From: Rhizobium sp. CG5
GTDB taxonomy: Bacteria > Pseudomonadota > Alphaproteobacteria > Rhizobiales > Rhizobiaceae
NCBI RefSeq assembly: GCF_023701945.1
Contig: NZ_JABAEF010000009.1
Span: 62,001-126,000 of the forward strand
Direction: 5' to 3'
Length of the DNA: 64,000 nt
Shown here: positions 16,417 to 25,588 of the stretch, in pieces
How positions within the stretch are numbered: the stretch's first letter is position 1
Layout: the number at the start of each line of letters is the position of its first letter
Notes under the pieces: generated by a model
The model's database searches: none
What the model saw: only the letters and a program-made list of their open reading frames with translations
What the model was told of the DNA's origin: nothing
Program-made: the position numbers and the translations under genes

Positions 16417-18189
16417 ATGTATGTCACCGTCCTTTACCGATCCGCCAAGCGGCTCGCCATTCCGCTTCTCGCGGCCTACACAGCACTGTGCGCTCCGACC
16501 ATGGCCGACGAGCCGAAATTCGGCGGCACCTTGCGGATCGCCTCCCTGCAGGCCGATCTCGACGCCTTCGACCCGCTCACAGGCTACAGCGTTGATTCCT
16601 GGGAGATCCTGCGCGCGGTAACGCGCCAGCTCGTGACCTATCCAGGCTCTCCCACCGACATCAAGGACGACACGCAGCTTGTGCCCGACCTTGCCAAATC
16701 CTGGGACATCAGCCCCGACGGCAAGACCTATACCTTCCACCTGAAGGACGACGTATTCTACTCCGGCCCGACGGAGCGCAAGATCGTGGCAAGCGATTTT
16801 GTCTATGACATCAAGCGCTTCTGTGATCCGAACAAGCAGGTCGCAGCGATCAACTACTTCAACCTGGCGATCTCGGGCTTCGCGGATTACTGCAAGGAGT
16901 TCGCCAAGGTGCCGACCGGCGATCTCGCGGCAACCAAGGCCTTCATCGATAGCCATGCGATTTCCGGGGTTTCGGCACCGGACGACCAGACGCTGGTCAT
17001 CAAGTCGGACACCAAGAACTACGACTTCCTCAACATCCTCTCGATGAACTTCGTCTCTCCGCTGCCGCCGGAGGTTGCGTCCAAATATTTCCCGGACTCG
17101 CTGGAATTCCGCAAGAACTTCCCCTCCAGCGGCCCCTATTACGTCGAGTCCTACCAGGACGGCCAGAAGCTCGTTCTGAAGAAGGCGAAGAACTTCAAGC
17201 CGGAAACGGATCAGGCGCGCAAGGCCTATGTCGACGAAATCGAGGTCGATTTCACTGCCAATAGCGAGGATGCTATTGTCCAGAAGATCGAGGCTGGAGA
17301 GGCCGACCTTTCGCTCTATCTGGAAGTGCCGCCGCGGACGGCGATCCGTCGGTTCCAGAAAGAGAAGCCGGGGCAATTGTATGCTTCCAACAGCGGCGCC
17401 GCGAACTTCATCACGTTCAATGCCCGACCTGAGGCACAAGGCGAAGGCAATAACGCACTGCGCAAAGCGGAAGTGCGCCAGGCTCTGACCTATGCCATCA
17501 ACCGTGCCCATCTGGTGCAGATCCAGGGCGGCTCGGTCGCGGCCGTCCCGTTGTCGCAGATCATCACCTCGACAATTCTTGGCTACGAACCGTTCGATCC
17601 CTATCCGACCGAAGGAAACAAGGGTGATCCTGAAAAGGCCAAGGCGCTTCTTGCAAAGGCTGGCTTTCCGAACGGACTGAGGCTCGATGCGGTCTATCGC
17701 ACGACGGCGCAGTTCGAAGCGATCGCCGTCACCGTCAAGGAGGATGTCGCCGCCGCAGGCATTGAGCTCAATCTGATCGCCATCCCGCCGGCGCAGTGGA
17801 GTGCCTACATCCAGGACCCTAAGAGCCGCTGGGATATATCCCTCGGCGCTCAGTTCGCGCCCGACTGGCAGGGGCCGAGCACCCGCATGCTGCTGGGCGG
17901 CTGGCTGAATTCGGACGCATCGCCCTGCGGCACGGGCAATGTCCATGCCATCTGCTACAGCAATCCGGAACTGAACAAGCTCGCCGCCGAAGCCTTCCCT
18001 TCGGATAACCCAGGCCCGATCTGGACCAAGGCTGACAAGCTGGTCTCGACAGACCTGCCGTGGATCCCCCTGTTCGAGAAGCGCAAGATCGCACTTACCT
18101 CGGACCGTATCACCCATTGGTCATGGTCTTCGCTGGCGGTACAGGCCGACATCACCAACATTGCGGTGAAGACCACGGCGACTGACTGA
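16417..18189 (+). CDS. Second oligopeptide-type ABC substrate-binding protein (SBP family 5)
   Basis: The 590-residue protein begins with a signal peptide (hydrophobic core IPLLAAYTAL, cleavage near MADEPKFGG). It shows SBP_bac_5 motifs: GGTLRIA, PDLAKSWDISPDGKTYTFHLKDDV, SSGPYYVESY and KAEVRQALTYAINRAHLVQ. It is longer than usual and shares little close sequence with the divergent SBP at 14477-16072, so the two importers probably take different ligands. It is the first gene of a rightward operon that ends with sulfur-type monooxygenases. A GAGG ribosome site lies upstream, and operator site C is 37 bases before the start. Confidence 0.92.
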   Translation: MYVTVLYRSAKRLAIPLLAAYTALCAPTMADEPKFGGTLRIASLQADLDAFDPLTGYSVDSWEILRAVTRQLVTYPGSPTDIKDDTQLVPDLAKSWDISPDGKTYTFHLKDDVFYSGPTERKIVASDFVYDIKRFCDPNKQVAAINYFNLAISGFADYCKEFAKVPTGDLAATKAFIDSHAISGVSAPDDQTLVIKSDTKNYDFLNILSMNFVSPLPPEVASKYFPDSLEFRKNFPSSGPYYVESYQDGQKLVLKKAKNFKPETDQARKAYVDEIEVDFTANSEDAIVQKIEAGEADLSLYLEVPPRTAIRRFQKEKPGQLYASNSGAANFITFNARPEAQGEGNNALRKAEVRQALTYAINRAHLVQIQGGSVAAVPLSQIITSTILGYEPFDPYPTEGNKGDPEKAKALLAKAGFPNGLRLDAVYRTTAQFEAIAVTVKEDVAAAGIELNLIAIPPAQWSAYIQDPKSRWDISLGAQFAPDWQGPSTRMLLGGWLNSDASPCGTGNVHAICYSNPELNKLAAEAFPSDNPGPIWTKADKLVSTDLPWIPLFEKRKIALTSDRITHWSWSSLAVQADITNIAVKTTATD

Positions 18190-19808
18190 TGTCCGTCTTC
18201 TCCATACACGATCTGCGCGTCCGCTTCGGCGGCATCCAGGCGGCGAAGGGGGTATCCTTCGCCGTCGAAGCAGGAAAGACGCTGGCCATTGTCGGCGAGT
18301 CCGGATCAGGCAAGAGCGCCTGCCTGCTCGGCGCGACCGGGCTCCTGCCAGCTTCCGCGACGGTCGAGGGCAGTGTGCTGCATCGCGGCCAGGAGATCCT
18401 GGGCTTGCCCAACAAGGCATTGCGCAGAATTCGTGGCGCCGAGATCGGGTTCGTCTTCCAGGATCCACTCAGCAACCTGCATCCGCTGAAGACAATCGGC
18501 GAACAGATCGGCGAGGCGATTGCCGTCCATAAGCCTGTGGGGCGCAGGCAATTGCGCGAGCGTGTCCTGGCGCTTCTCGACGAGGTCGGCATTGCCGATC
18601 CCGAGGCTCGGCTCGCGGATTACCCGCGCCATCTCTCCGGTGGAATGCGCCAGCGGGTGATGATCGCCATCGCCATCGCGCTCGATCCCGGCCTGATCAT
18701 TGCCGACGAACCGACGACGGCACTCGATGTCACGGTTCAGGCGGCCATCCTCGATCTTCTTAAGCGGCTGCAGGAGGAACACGGCACCGCGCTGGTCTTC
18801 GTCAGCCATGATCTTGCGGTCGTATCCGACATCGCCAACGACGTGGTCGTCATGCGTGACGGCCTCGTCGTCGAGAAGGCGCCGGCGGCGGAGATTTATC
18901 TCCGTCCGCGCCAACCTTACACCCGCGAACTGCTGGGTGCGGCGCGCCTCGGTGGCCCGAAAGTCTATGCAGCGGGCGAGGGGCCAAAGGCGTCCCGCCC
19001 GCTGCTTGCGGTGAATGCCGTCTCCCGTTCATTCGGATCTTCGCGTCCGGTCCTCGATGGCGTCTCCTTCACGATCGGGCAAGGAGAGATCCTTGGCCTC
19101 GTGGGAGAATCCGGCTCCGGCAAGACAACGATCGGACGGCTGGTTGCCGGTCTGGACCGACCGGACGCGGGCCATATCAGCTTGGACGGAAGGGAATATT
19201 CGCGTCCCGGCTCCGTTGGAGCGGTGCTGCAAGGCGATCTGCGCAAGTCTATCCAGGTCATCTTTCAGGACCCCTATGCCAGCCTTAACCCGAGACGGCG
19301 GATCGAGGCCATTCTGTCCGATCCTTTCGTTATTCACGGTGCAATCGACGGGGCGGAATTGCGCGAGAAAGTGAAAGAGCTGGTGGCTGACGTCGAACTG
19401 CCCCAGGAGATTCTGGACCGGCTGCCGTCACAATTGTCTGGGGGCCAACGGCAGCGTGTCGCCATTGCGCGGGCGATCGCACTCCGGCCCTCCCTGATCG
19501 TCGCGGACGAACCAGTGTCCGCCCTCGACATCACCACACAGGCGAAGGTCATTCGGTTGCTTGCCCGCCTTCGCGACAAGCTCGGTGTCTCCTTCCTGTT
19601 CATTTCGCATGATCTTGGCGTCGTCGGCGAACTCTGCGACCGGGTGATCGTCCTGGAAAAGGGGCAGATCGTCGAGAATGGACGGACACGACAGGTCTTC
19701 GAGAGCCCCACCCATGATTACACCTGCCGGCTGCTCGCATCCATTCCGGGACGAAGCCGTCTGCCTGCTGATGCCAAGCTCGAGGCTGCGAGCGTGAGCT
19801 ATGGCTGA
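18189..19808 (+). CDS. Fused DppD-DppF-type oligopeptide ABC ATPase (second system)
   Basis: A 539-residue double ABC ATPase. The first cassette has [17 protein letters not shown] and LIIADEP; the second has [17 protein letters not shown] and LIVADEP, and both carry a SHD switch histidine. As in the leftward operon, one polypeptide supplies both ATPase halves of an Opp/Dpp importer. Its ATG shares a base with the stop of the binding-protein gene (TGATG), showing coupling. Confidence 0.93.
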   Translation: MSVFSIHDLRVRFGGIQAAKGVSFAVEAGKTLAIVGESGSGKSACLLGATGLLPASATVEGSVLHRGQEILGLPNKALRRIRGAEIGFVFQDPLSNLHPLKTIGEQIGEAIAVHKPVGRRQLRERVLALLDEVGIADPEARLADYPRHLSGGMRQRVMIAIAIALDPGLIIADEPTTALDVTVQAAILDLLKRLQEEHGTALVFVSHDLAVVSDIANDVVVMRDGLVVEKAPAAEIYLRPRQPYTRELLGAARLGGPKVYAAGEGPKASRPLLAVNAVSRSFGSSRPVLDGVSFTIGQGEILGLVGESGSGKTTIGRLVAGLDRPDAGHISLDGREYSRPGSVGAVLQGDLRKSIQVIFQDPYASLNPRRRIEAILSDPFVIHGAIDGAELREKVKELVADVELPQEILDRLPSQLSGGQRQRVAIARAIALRPSLIVADEPVSALDITTQAKVIRLLARLRDKLGVSFLFISHDLGVVGELCDRVIVLEKGQIVENGRTRQVFESPTHDYTCRLLASIPGRSRLPADAKLEAASVSYG

Positions 19809-20751
19809 TCCCATTCAGGCCCCTGTCGGCTTGCCTCTATCCGGCCGATCGCCGTCACCAACCTTCCCGTTGTTGAAAATCCTGTGGCGTGAGCGAACGG
19901 TGCGCGCCGGCGCCATCATTGTCGGCTTCGTGATACTGGCGGCGCTGCTGGCGCCGGCGGTCGCCAACTTGCTGGGACATGGTCCCACGGAGCAGTTCCA
20001 AGATAAGGCGCTCGATGAAATGGGTCTGCCCATCGGCCCAAGGCTGGAGTTTCCGCTCGGCGCAGATGGAAACGGGCGCGATGTTCTGGTGAGAACCCTC
20101 TACGGCGCGCAGGTTTCGCTCATCGTCGGCATACCGGCGACGACGATCGCGATGATCATCGGCACGGCCATCGGCCTTGCCAGCGGCTTTTTCGCAGGCA
20201 GCACCGATCGCGTCATCTCGCAGGGCATCGACGTCGCTCTTTCCTTTCCCTTTGTGGTGACGGCGCTCAGTCTCCTGTCGCTCAATCGCGGAGGGACGGG
20301 CCAGCCGATCATTCCGCCCCTCGTCGTGGTGATTGTCGTCATTTCCCTGTTCTCATGGGCATATTTTGCGCGGCTCACACGTGGGCTCGTGCTGGAACTG
20401 CGCACCAGTCCGATGGTGGAAGCCTCCCGCACCATGGGTGCGTCACGGGCCCGGATCATCTGGTTCGACATTCTGCCGAACATCCTTCCAACGGTCTTCG
20501 TCTATTGGGCCGTTCAATTGCCCGCCAACATCATCGCGGAGGCGACCCTTTCGTTCCTCGGCGTCGGCATCCAGGCGCCGATGCCGAGCTGGGGCAACAT
20601 GATCGCGGAAGCGCAGAGGTCTTCGCTCTATCAGGATCAGCCCTGGTTCCTGGCCGGCCCTGGCCTCGCCCTGTTCCTCACGGTTGTGGGCTTCAATACG
20701 TTGAGCGCCGGCCTGCGGAATGTACTCGACCCTCATCGCAGGGGAATCTGA
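19801..20751 (+). CDS. DppC/OppC-type ABC permease (second system)
   Basis: A 316-residue permease with a cytoplasmic N-terminus, a first helix (IIVGFVILAALLAPAV), the DppC marker FPLGADGNGRDVLVRTLYGAQVS, the coupling loop EASRTMGASRARIIWFDILPN and the family ending ATLSFLGVGIQAP. The start overlaps the ATPase gene by eight bases. Here the ATPase gene comes before the permeases and DppC before DppB, the reverse of the usual B-C-D-F order. Confidence 0.92.
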   Translation: MADPIQAPVGLPLSGRSPSPTFPLLKILWRERTVRAGAIIVGFVILAALLAPAVANLLGHGPTEQFQDKALDEMGLPIGPRLEFPLGADGNGRDVLVRTLYGAQVSLIVGIPATTIAMIIGTAIGLASGFFAGSTDRVISQGIDVALSFPFVVTALSLLSLNRGGTGQPIIPPLVVVIVVISLFSWAYFARLTRGLVLELRTSPMVEASRTMGASRARIIWFDILPNILPTVFVYWAVQLPANIIAEATLSFLGVGIQAPMPSWGNMIAEAQRSSLYQDQPWFLAGPGLALFLTVVGFNTLSAGLRNVLDPHRRGI

Positions 20752-20755
20752 GATC

Positions 20756-21748
20756 ATGACGAAGCAGTTTTCCACCGTTGTCTTGCGTTCTTTTTCAACG
20801 CTGTTGATCGTTCTCATCCTGTCGTTCTTCATCACCCGGATCGCCTACCGCAATCCGGCCGCCATGCTCGCTCCCCGCAACGCGACACAGGAGTCGATCG
20901 ACGCTGTCGCACGCGCGCTCCGCCTCGATGAACCTTGGTATCTGCAGCTCTGGTACTATCTGTCCCGTGGCCCCGACATACAGGGCGCGCCGATGGGGCT
21001 GATGCATTGGCCGCCGGCTCTCGGCTTTTCCTTTCGCAAGCAGGCGCCCGTTACCGATCTCATTCTGGCCAAAGCACCTGTGACCTTGTCGCTGGCGCTC
21101 GGCGCTGTCGTGATCTGGATGTCGATCGCCATCATTTCCGGCGTCGTCGCAGCGCGCTGGCAGGGCCGGCTCATCGATCATGCGCTCGCCTTCTTCGCCT
21201 ATGTCGGCCTGTCGGTTCCGACTTTCCTCAGCGGCATTCTGATCTCCTATTTCTTCTTCTTCCAGCTCTCGAACTACGGCATTTCCTGGTTCCCCAGCAG
21301 CGGCTACGTCCCCTTGAGCGATGATCCGCTGCAATGGGCACGGCATCTGGCGCTGCCTTGGGCAACGCTGGCGATCGCGGAAATCGGGATCTTTCAGCGT
21401 ATGGTCCGGGCGAGCATGCTCGACGTGCTCGGTCATGATTACATCCGAACGGCACGGGCCAAGGGCGTTTCCGAACGCCGGATCTATTTCTCCCACGCCC
21501 TGAAATCGGCCCTCAACCCGATACTGACGATCGGCGGGCTGGAACTTGCTGCCATCATGGGCGGCGCCATCGTGACGGAAACGATCTTCGGTCTGGATGG
21601 CATTGGCCGCATGGCGATTGCCGCGGCACTCGATGGCGATTTCCCCCTCGTCATAGGCACGACGATCTTCGCGGCCGCCGCTTTCATTCTCACCACGCTT
21701 GCGGTCGATCTCATCGCGCGGTGGCGTGATCCGGCAAATCGAACCTGA
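20756..21748 (+). CDS. DppB/OppB-type ABC permease (second system)
   Basis: A 330-residue partner permease with the DppB marks LDEPWYLQLWYYLSRG, the coupling loop DYIRTARAKGVSERRIYFSHALKSAL and the ending VTETIFGLDGIGRMA. The chosen ATG at 20756 lies four bases after the preceding stop; an upstream start inside the previous gene is less likely. It completes the importer. The next gene, a flavin monooxygenase, follows after 87 bases on the same strand. Confidence 0.91.
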   Translation: MTKQFSTVVLRSFSTLLIVLILSFFITRIAYRNPAAMLAPRNATQESIDAVARALRLDEPWYLQLWYYLSRGPDIQGAPMGLMHWPPALGFSFRKQAPVTDLILAKAPVTLSLALGAVVIWMSIAIISGVVAARWQGRLIDHALAFFAYVGLSVPTFLSGILISYFFFFQLSNYGISWFPSSGYVPLSDDPLQWARHLALPWATLAIAEIGIFQRMVRASMLDVLGHDYIRTARAKGVSERRIYFSHALKSALNPILTIGGLELAAIMGGAIVTETIFGLDGIGRMAIAAALDGDFPLVIGTTIFAAAAFILTTLAVDLIARWRDPANRT

Positions 21749-21835
21749 ACATCACCACACGTGGCCGCGGTCGAAAAGCCGGGAGTCACATAATCCCAAT
21801 TTTGAAGCAGCACCACGAACGAGGAGATAACAAGG

Positions 21836-23086
21836 ATGAACGCAGTGGATGCCCGGACTACTTTAACCTACCTGCGCCCCGCAACGGCGAGGGAAAAAGG
21901 ACTCGTGGCGCGTTTCCAGCCGATCTTTGATCGTATCGCCGAGGGCAATGTCGAGCGCGAGCGCAATCGCAGCTTCCCGCACGAACAGGTGCAGTGGCTC
22001 AAGGAAGCCGATTTCGCGCTGGTGCGCGTGCCCGAAGAGTTCGGCGGGTGGGGCGCCTCGCTGGAACAAACCTACTATCTCCTCGCCCTGCTGGCCGAGG
22101 CCGATGCGAACGTCGCCCACGTCTGGCGCAATCACCTGGCCTTCGTCGAAGACCGCCTCAACGCGCGGCCATCGCCGACCAACGATCGCTGGTTCCAGCG
22201 CTTCCGCGACCGCGAATTTGTGGGTGGGGGTTGGACGGAGGCCAACAATGGCACCTACGCGAACATAAAAACCACGGTGACTCGCGTGGACGACCACTAC
22301 ACAGTCACCGGTGCGAAATTCTATGCCACCGGCAGCCTCTTTGCCGATTGGCTCGACGTGATCGGCAAGGGTGAGGACGGCTCGCTCATTACAACGCTGG
22401 TGAACCGGCACCAGCCGGGCGTCGTGCTGAAGGACGATTGGCCGGGGTTTGGCCAGCGCACCACGGCGAGCGGCAGCGCCACCTATCAGGACGCCATCGC
22501 GCATGAAGGCGATGTCTTCCGGGCGAGCGAGCGTGTGGTCTACCAGGGGCATTTCTACCAAACGGCGATCCTTGCCGTGCTCACTGGCATCACGCGCGCT
22601 ATCCTGCGCGACGGCATCGCGGCGCTCAAATCGCGCGGGCGCAACTATCCGCAGGGTCTCAACCCCGTGCCGGCACTCGATCCGCAACTGCTGCAGGTGA
22701 TTGGCGAGGTATCGGTGCGGGTCTTCTCGACCGAGGCCGCGCTGCGCCTTGCCGCAAGCTCGCTCGATCTCATCGCCGCCGCCCATGCTGCCGGCGACGT
22801 CCCATTGCGCGACAAGCGTTCGGTCGATGGCGAGGTAGCCGTGGCGCAGGCCCAGCTCGCGATCGTCGACGGTGCTCTCTTTTCGGCCACGCATGTCTTC
22901 AACGCCCTTGGCGCCTCCGCGACTTCGGAGGAAACCGCGCTCGATCGCCATTGGCGCAATGCGCGCACGCTCGCGTCGCACAATCCGGTCGCCTACAAGG
23001 CACGCATCCTCGGTGACTACCTGGTCAACGATACCTCGCCCGTGTCGAGCATCGCCCGGCTCGGCCGCGGCGGCCAAGGCAACTGA
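21836..23086 (+). CDS. SfnB/DszC-family flavin monooxygenase (acyl-CoA dehydrogenase fold)
   Basis: The 416-residue protein has the three-part acyl-CoA dehydrogenase fold: an N-terminal helical domain with VRVPEEFGGWGASLEQTYYL, a beta domain with VTGAKFYATGS and GFGQRTTASGSATYQDA, and C-terminal helices ending LDRHWRNARTLASHNP. The DRHWRNARTL motif is typical of the DszC/SfnB-like monooxygenases that oxygenate sulfur compounds with FMNH2. A GAGGAG-like ribosome site precedes the ATG. It is the first enzyme gene after the importer and lies 11 bases before a short LLM-like gene. It is a distant paralogue of the protein at 5657-6826. Confidence 0.89.
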   Translation: MNAVDARTTLTYLRPATAREKGLVARFQPIFDRIAEGNVERERNRSFPHEQVQWLKEADFALVRVPEEFGGWGASLEQTYYLLALLAEADANVAHVWRNHLAFVEDRLNARPSPTNDRWFQRFRDREFVGGGWTEANNGTYANIKTTVTRVDDHYTVTGAKFYATGSLFADWLDVIGKGEDGSLITTLVNRHQPGVVLKDDWPGFGQRTTASGSATYQDAIAHEGDVFRASERVVYQGHFYQTAILAVLTGITRAILRDGIAALKSRGRNYPQGLNPVPALDPQLLQVIGEVSVRVFSTEAALRLAASSLDLIAAAHAAGDVPLRDKRSVDGEVAVAQAQLAIVDGALFSATHVFNALGASATSEETALDRHWRNARTLASHNPVAYKARILGDYLVNDTSPVSSIARLGRGGQGN

Positions 23087-23097
23087 GGAGAGCAACC

Positions 23098-24021
23098 ATG
23101 ACCAAGCCATACCTTGCGCTGGGCCTTGCCGGACCGCATCTCGTGGAACTCACAGCAAGCCAGACGCTGCTGTCGCGGTGGGACGCATTGCCGCTTGCCT
23201 TCACCGTGTTGGGGATCGATCGGATCGACGGCAGCGCGCCGGCGCCGGTCACGCTCGCGAGCAGTGCGGTCGGTGCGACCTTGTCGAGCGCCACGAAATA
23301 CGGCCGCTTCTTCATCACCGCGGCGCCGCAGCGGGATCACCCCTACAACATCGCACGTCGTGTCGCCTCGCTGGCCCACCTGTCAGGTGGCCGCAGTGGC
23401 CTGTTGATCGGAGTGCGCGATACCTATGCACCCGAGGGCCCGAAGGATGCCCCGGCCTGGGGCGGTGCGGGGCTTGGCGGTGGTGCGCCGCTCAGCGCCC
23501 AGACGGCCTTCGACGCAGCCCGCGCGGTGCGGGCGCTCGAGCAAAGCTGGCCGCACGACTCGATCATCGGCAACCGCGAGACCGGCATTCTGGTGGAGTC
23601 AAACCGCATCGTGCATGTTGATATCAACAACAGCTTCTCGATCGCGGGGCCGCTCAATGCACCCGAGCCGGCAACGGGAGCGTCGGTCATCGCGTGGCAC
23701 GCGGCGACGGCCGCCGATCTTCCCCCAGTGAGTGCCGACGACCCGATCGACCTTGTCCTGGGTCGCGCGGGCACCGTCCCGGTGGTGGCGCTTGGCGATG
23801 AGCCACCCGCGGGCGCGTTCCCGGGCGTCGTGTTGCGCGCCGATTTCGAACAGTCGGTGAGTGATCTGCTCGACGTCGCCGAGCGATGGCTTGCCGACGG
23901 TTTCGCTCCGGTGGCGCTCGGAACGCCGCTACGTGCCGCCCTGAACCTGCCAGCACCAGGGCCGCTGCCGACCACGGCACGCGCCGCCTTTCCTGTTCCG
24001 CGACCGCACGTCGCCCTGTAG
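23098..24021 (+). CDS. Short, divergent luciferase-like (LLM-fold) protein
   Basis: A 307-residue protein. Residues about 25-115 align with the first half of NtaA/DszA-type LLM enzymes: a beta strand, the TLASSAVGATLSSATKYGRFF segment, then YNIARRVASLAHLSGGRSGLLIGVRD, which corresponds to the usual [21 protein letters not shown]. The second half is Ala/Pro/Asp-rich and lacks the usual QAG, GFN and C-terminal barrel motifs, and the protein is about 130 residues shorter than its neighbours. It could be a non-catalytic subunit or a specialised enzyme. The frame is open and well spaced in the operon (11 and 22 bases from its neighbours), which argues against decay. Confidence 0.8.
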   Translation: MTKPYLALGLAGPHLVELTASQTLLSRWDALPLAFTVLGIDRIDGSAPAPVTLASSAVGATLSSATKYGRFFITAAPQRDHPYNIARRVASLAHLSGGRSGLLIGVRDTYAPEGPKDAPAWGGAGLGGGAPLSAQTAFDAARAVRALEQSWPHDSIIGNRETGILVESNRIVHVDINNSFSIAGPLNAPEPATGASVIAWHAATAADLPPVSADDPIDLVLGRAGTVPVVALGDEPPAGAFPGVVLRADFEQSVSDLLDVAERWLADGFAPVALGTPLRAALNLPAPGPLPTTARAAFPVPRPHVAL

Positions 24022-24043
24022 AGAGCCACGGAGAACATTACTC

Positions 24044-25333
24044 ATGACAAACAAAAGGTCTGGTCACGTCCTCCTCGGGATCAATGTGTTGGTGCTTGGC
24101 TATCTGCCGGCAGCCTGGAAGACGCCGCTATTGAAGAAGGATTCTTTCATCGACCCCGGTTATTGGGCGAACCTCGGCAAGACCGCGGAGCGCGGCACGC
24201 TTGATGCCCTCTTCCTGGCGGATGGTCCGCTGCTGGGCGATCCCGCCTACGACGCCAATCCGATCCGCCTGGAGCCGACCGTGAACTGGGGTCAGGTCGC
24301 TGCGGCAACCTCGCATGTCGGTCTGGTCGCCACGGCGTCCTCAACCTTCAATGATCCCTTCGAACTCGCTGAACGCTTCCTTTCCTTCGATCACCAGACA
24401 GGTGGCCGCGCCGCATGGAATGTTGTCACGACGCGTGGCGTACCTGCGGCGCGCAATTTCGGCATGCCAGACATTCCCTTCCGCGAAGACCGCTACGAGC
24501 GTGCGAGCGAGTTCGTCGATGTCGTGCAGGCATTGTGGGCCTCGGCGGCCACGGGCAGGAATGTGCATCACCACGGCGAGTTCTTCGATATCGACGGTCG
24601 TCTGCGGGTGCCGCCGTCCAGACAGGGCCGCCCGGTCATCTTTCAGGCAGGCGGTTCGCCGCAGGGTCGGGCGCTGGCCGGCCGCGCAGCGGAAGGCGTC
24701 TTCGCCGCCGAACTGACCAAGGATCAGGCGATCGAACACTACCGCCTGGTCAAGGGGTTCGCACGGGACAATGGCCGCTCGCCCGACGATATCAAGATCC
24801 TGCCGGGCCTGTTGCTGAGCCTGGGCAGCACCGAGGAAGAGGCGCGCCGCCGCAGCGATGAGATCCATGACGCAGGCCCTGCGTCATATTCCATCGGATG
24901 GCTATCGCAGGCGATCGGCTACGATGCGTCTAAACTCGAACTCGATGAGCCGTTTCCCGAGGAAGTCCTTGGCCCCATCAAGGACAGTCAGACATTCCTG
25001 GGCAGCATTGGCTTTCGCGAATCGATCATAACGCAGATCCGCAAAACCAATCCGACGGTGCGCGAATACCTCAAGCAGACGCGATATACCGGATCGGGCC
25101 ATGCGGGATTCGTCGGCACGCCTGAGAAGCTCGCTGATCACATCGAGGATTGGTTTCACGCGGGCGCCGTCGACGGGTTCAATCTACAGCCGGATCGCTT
25201 GATCGACGGGCTCGACGTGATCGTCGATGAACTCGTGCCGATCCTGCGCAAGCGCGGCCTTTACCGCCACGAATACGAGACCCAGACGCTGCGTGAACAC
25301 TTCAAGGCAGCTTCTCCGACGCTTGCCTTCTAG
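24044..25333 (+). CDS. NtaA/SnaA/DszA-family FMNH2-dependent monooxygenase
   Basis: A 429-residue LLM-class enzyme of the NtaA/SnaA/DszA (SoxA) group. Diagnostic segments are ERGTLDALFLADG, VGLVATASSTFNDPFELAERFLSFDHQTGGRAAWNVVTT, REDRYERASEFVDVVQALW, PVIFQAGGSPQGRALAGRAAEGVFA and FVGTPEKLADHIEDWF. This group oxygenates bulky substrates such as dibenzothiophene sulfone or nitrilotriacetate, with FMNH2 from a separate reductase. In this operon it most likely acts with the SfnB/DszC-like protein on an imported organosulfur compound (inference). It is the last gene of the rightward operon, and an intrinsic terminator follows. Confidence 0.92.
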   Translation: MTNKRSGHVLLGINVLVLGYLPAAWKTPLLKKDSFIDPGYWANLGKTAERGTLDALFLADGPLLGDPAYDANPIRLEPTVNWGQVAAATSHVGLVATASSTFNDPFELAERFLSFDHQTGGRAAWNVVTTRGVPAARNFGMPDIPFREDRYERASEFVDVVQALWASAATGRNVHHHGEFFDIDGRLRVPPSRQGRPVIFQAGGSPQGRALAGRAAEGVFAAELTKDQAIEHYRLVKGFARDNGRSPDDIKILPGLLLSLGSTEEEARRRSDEIHDAGPASYSIGWLSQAIGYDASKLELDEPFPEEVLGPIKDSQTFLGSIGFRESIITQIRKTNPTVREYLKQTRYTGSGHAGFVGTPEKLADHIEDWFHAGAVDGFNLQPDRLIDGLDVIVDELVPILRKRGLYRHEYETQTLREHFKAASPTLAF

Positions 25334-25418
25334 TGTTCTACATGCTTGGGCGTGCGTCCGCCTTGCTGATCATATTGCAGCGACCGACAACGTGGTTCGC
25401 AAGCTGATGCGGGAGTGT

Positions 25419-25449
25419 AAGGCCTCTTTTTCTGCGGGCCTTTTGTTTT
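25419..25449 (+). terminator. Intrinsic terminator after the rightward sulfur operon
   Basis: AAGGCC (25419-25424) pairs with GGCCTT (25437-25442), followed by a T-rich run. It lies 86 bases after the monooxygenase stop, between two convergent genes. Confidence 0.65.
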
Positions 25450-25588
25450 CGCTCGGCCATTCAAGCTGGGGATCGGCAGAGGCTGGCCGGCCCGGGTGAA
25501 GGGCATGGAGCGGTGACCAATCGTCATCTCTCGACGGAGTTTCTGGAAAAATTATCTCAGCACCTCAGTTGCTCGCCGCACCGGTGGA

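Noticed and set aside
16357..18117. A 586-codon open frame on the minus strand
   Set aside because: It is the mirror of the second binding-protein gene and has the biased Arg/Leu/Val composition of shadow frames.
21863..23110. A 415-codon open frame on the minus strand
   Set aside because: It is opposite the DszC/SfnB-like gene, whose plus-strand motifs are clear.
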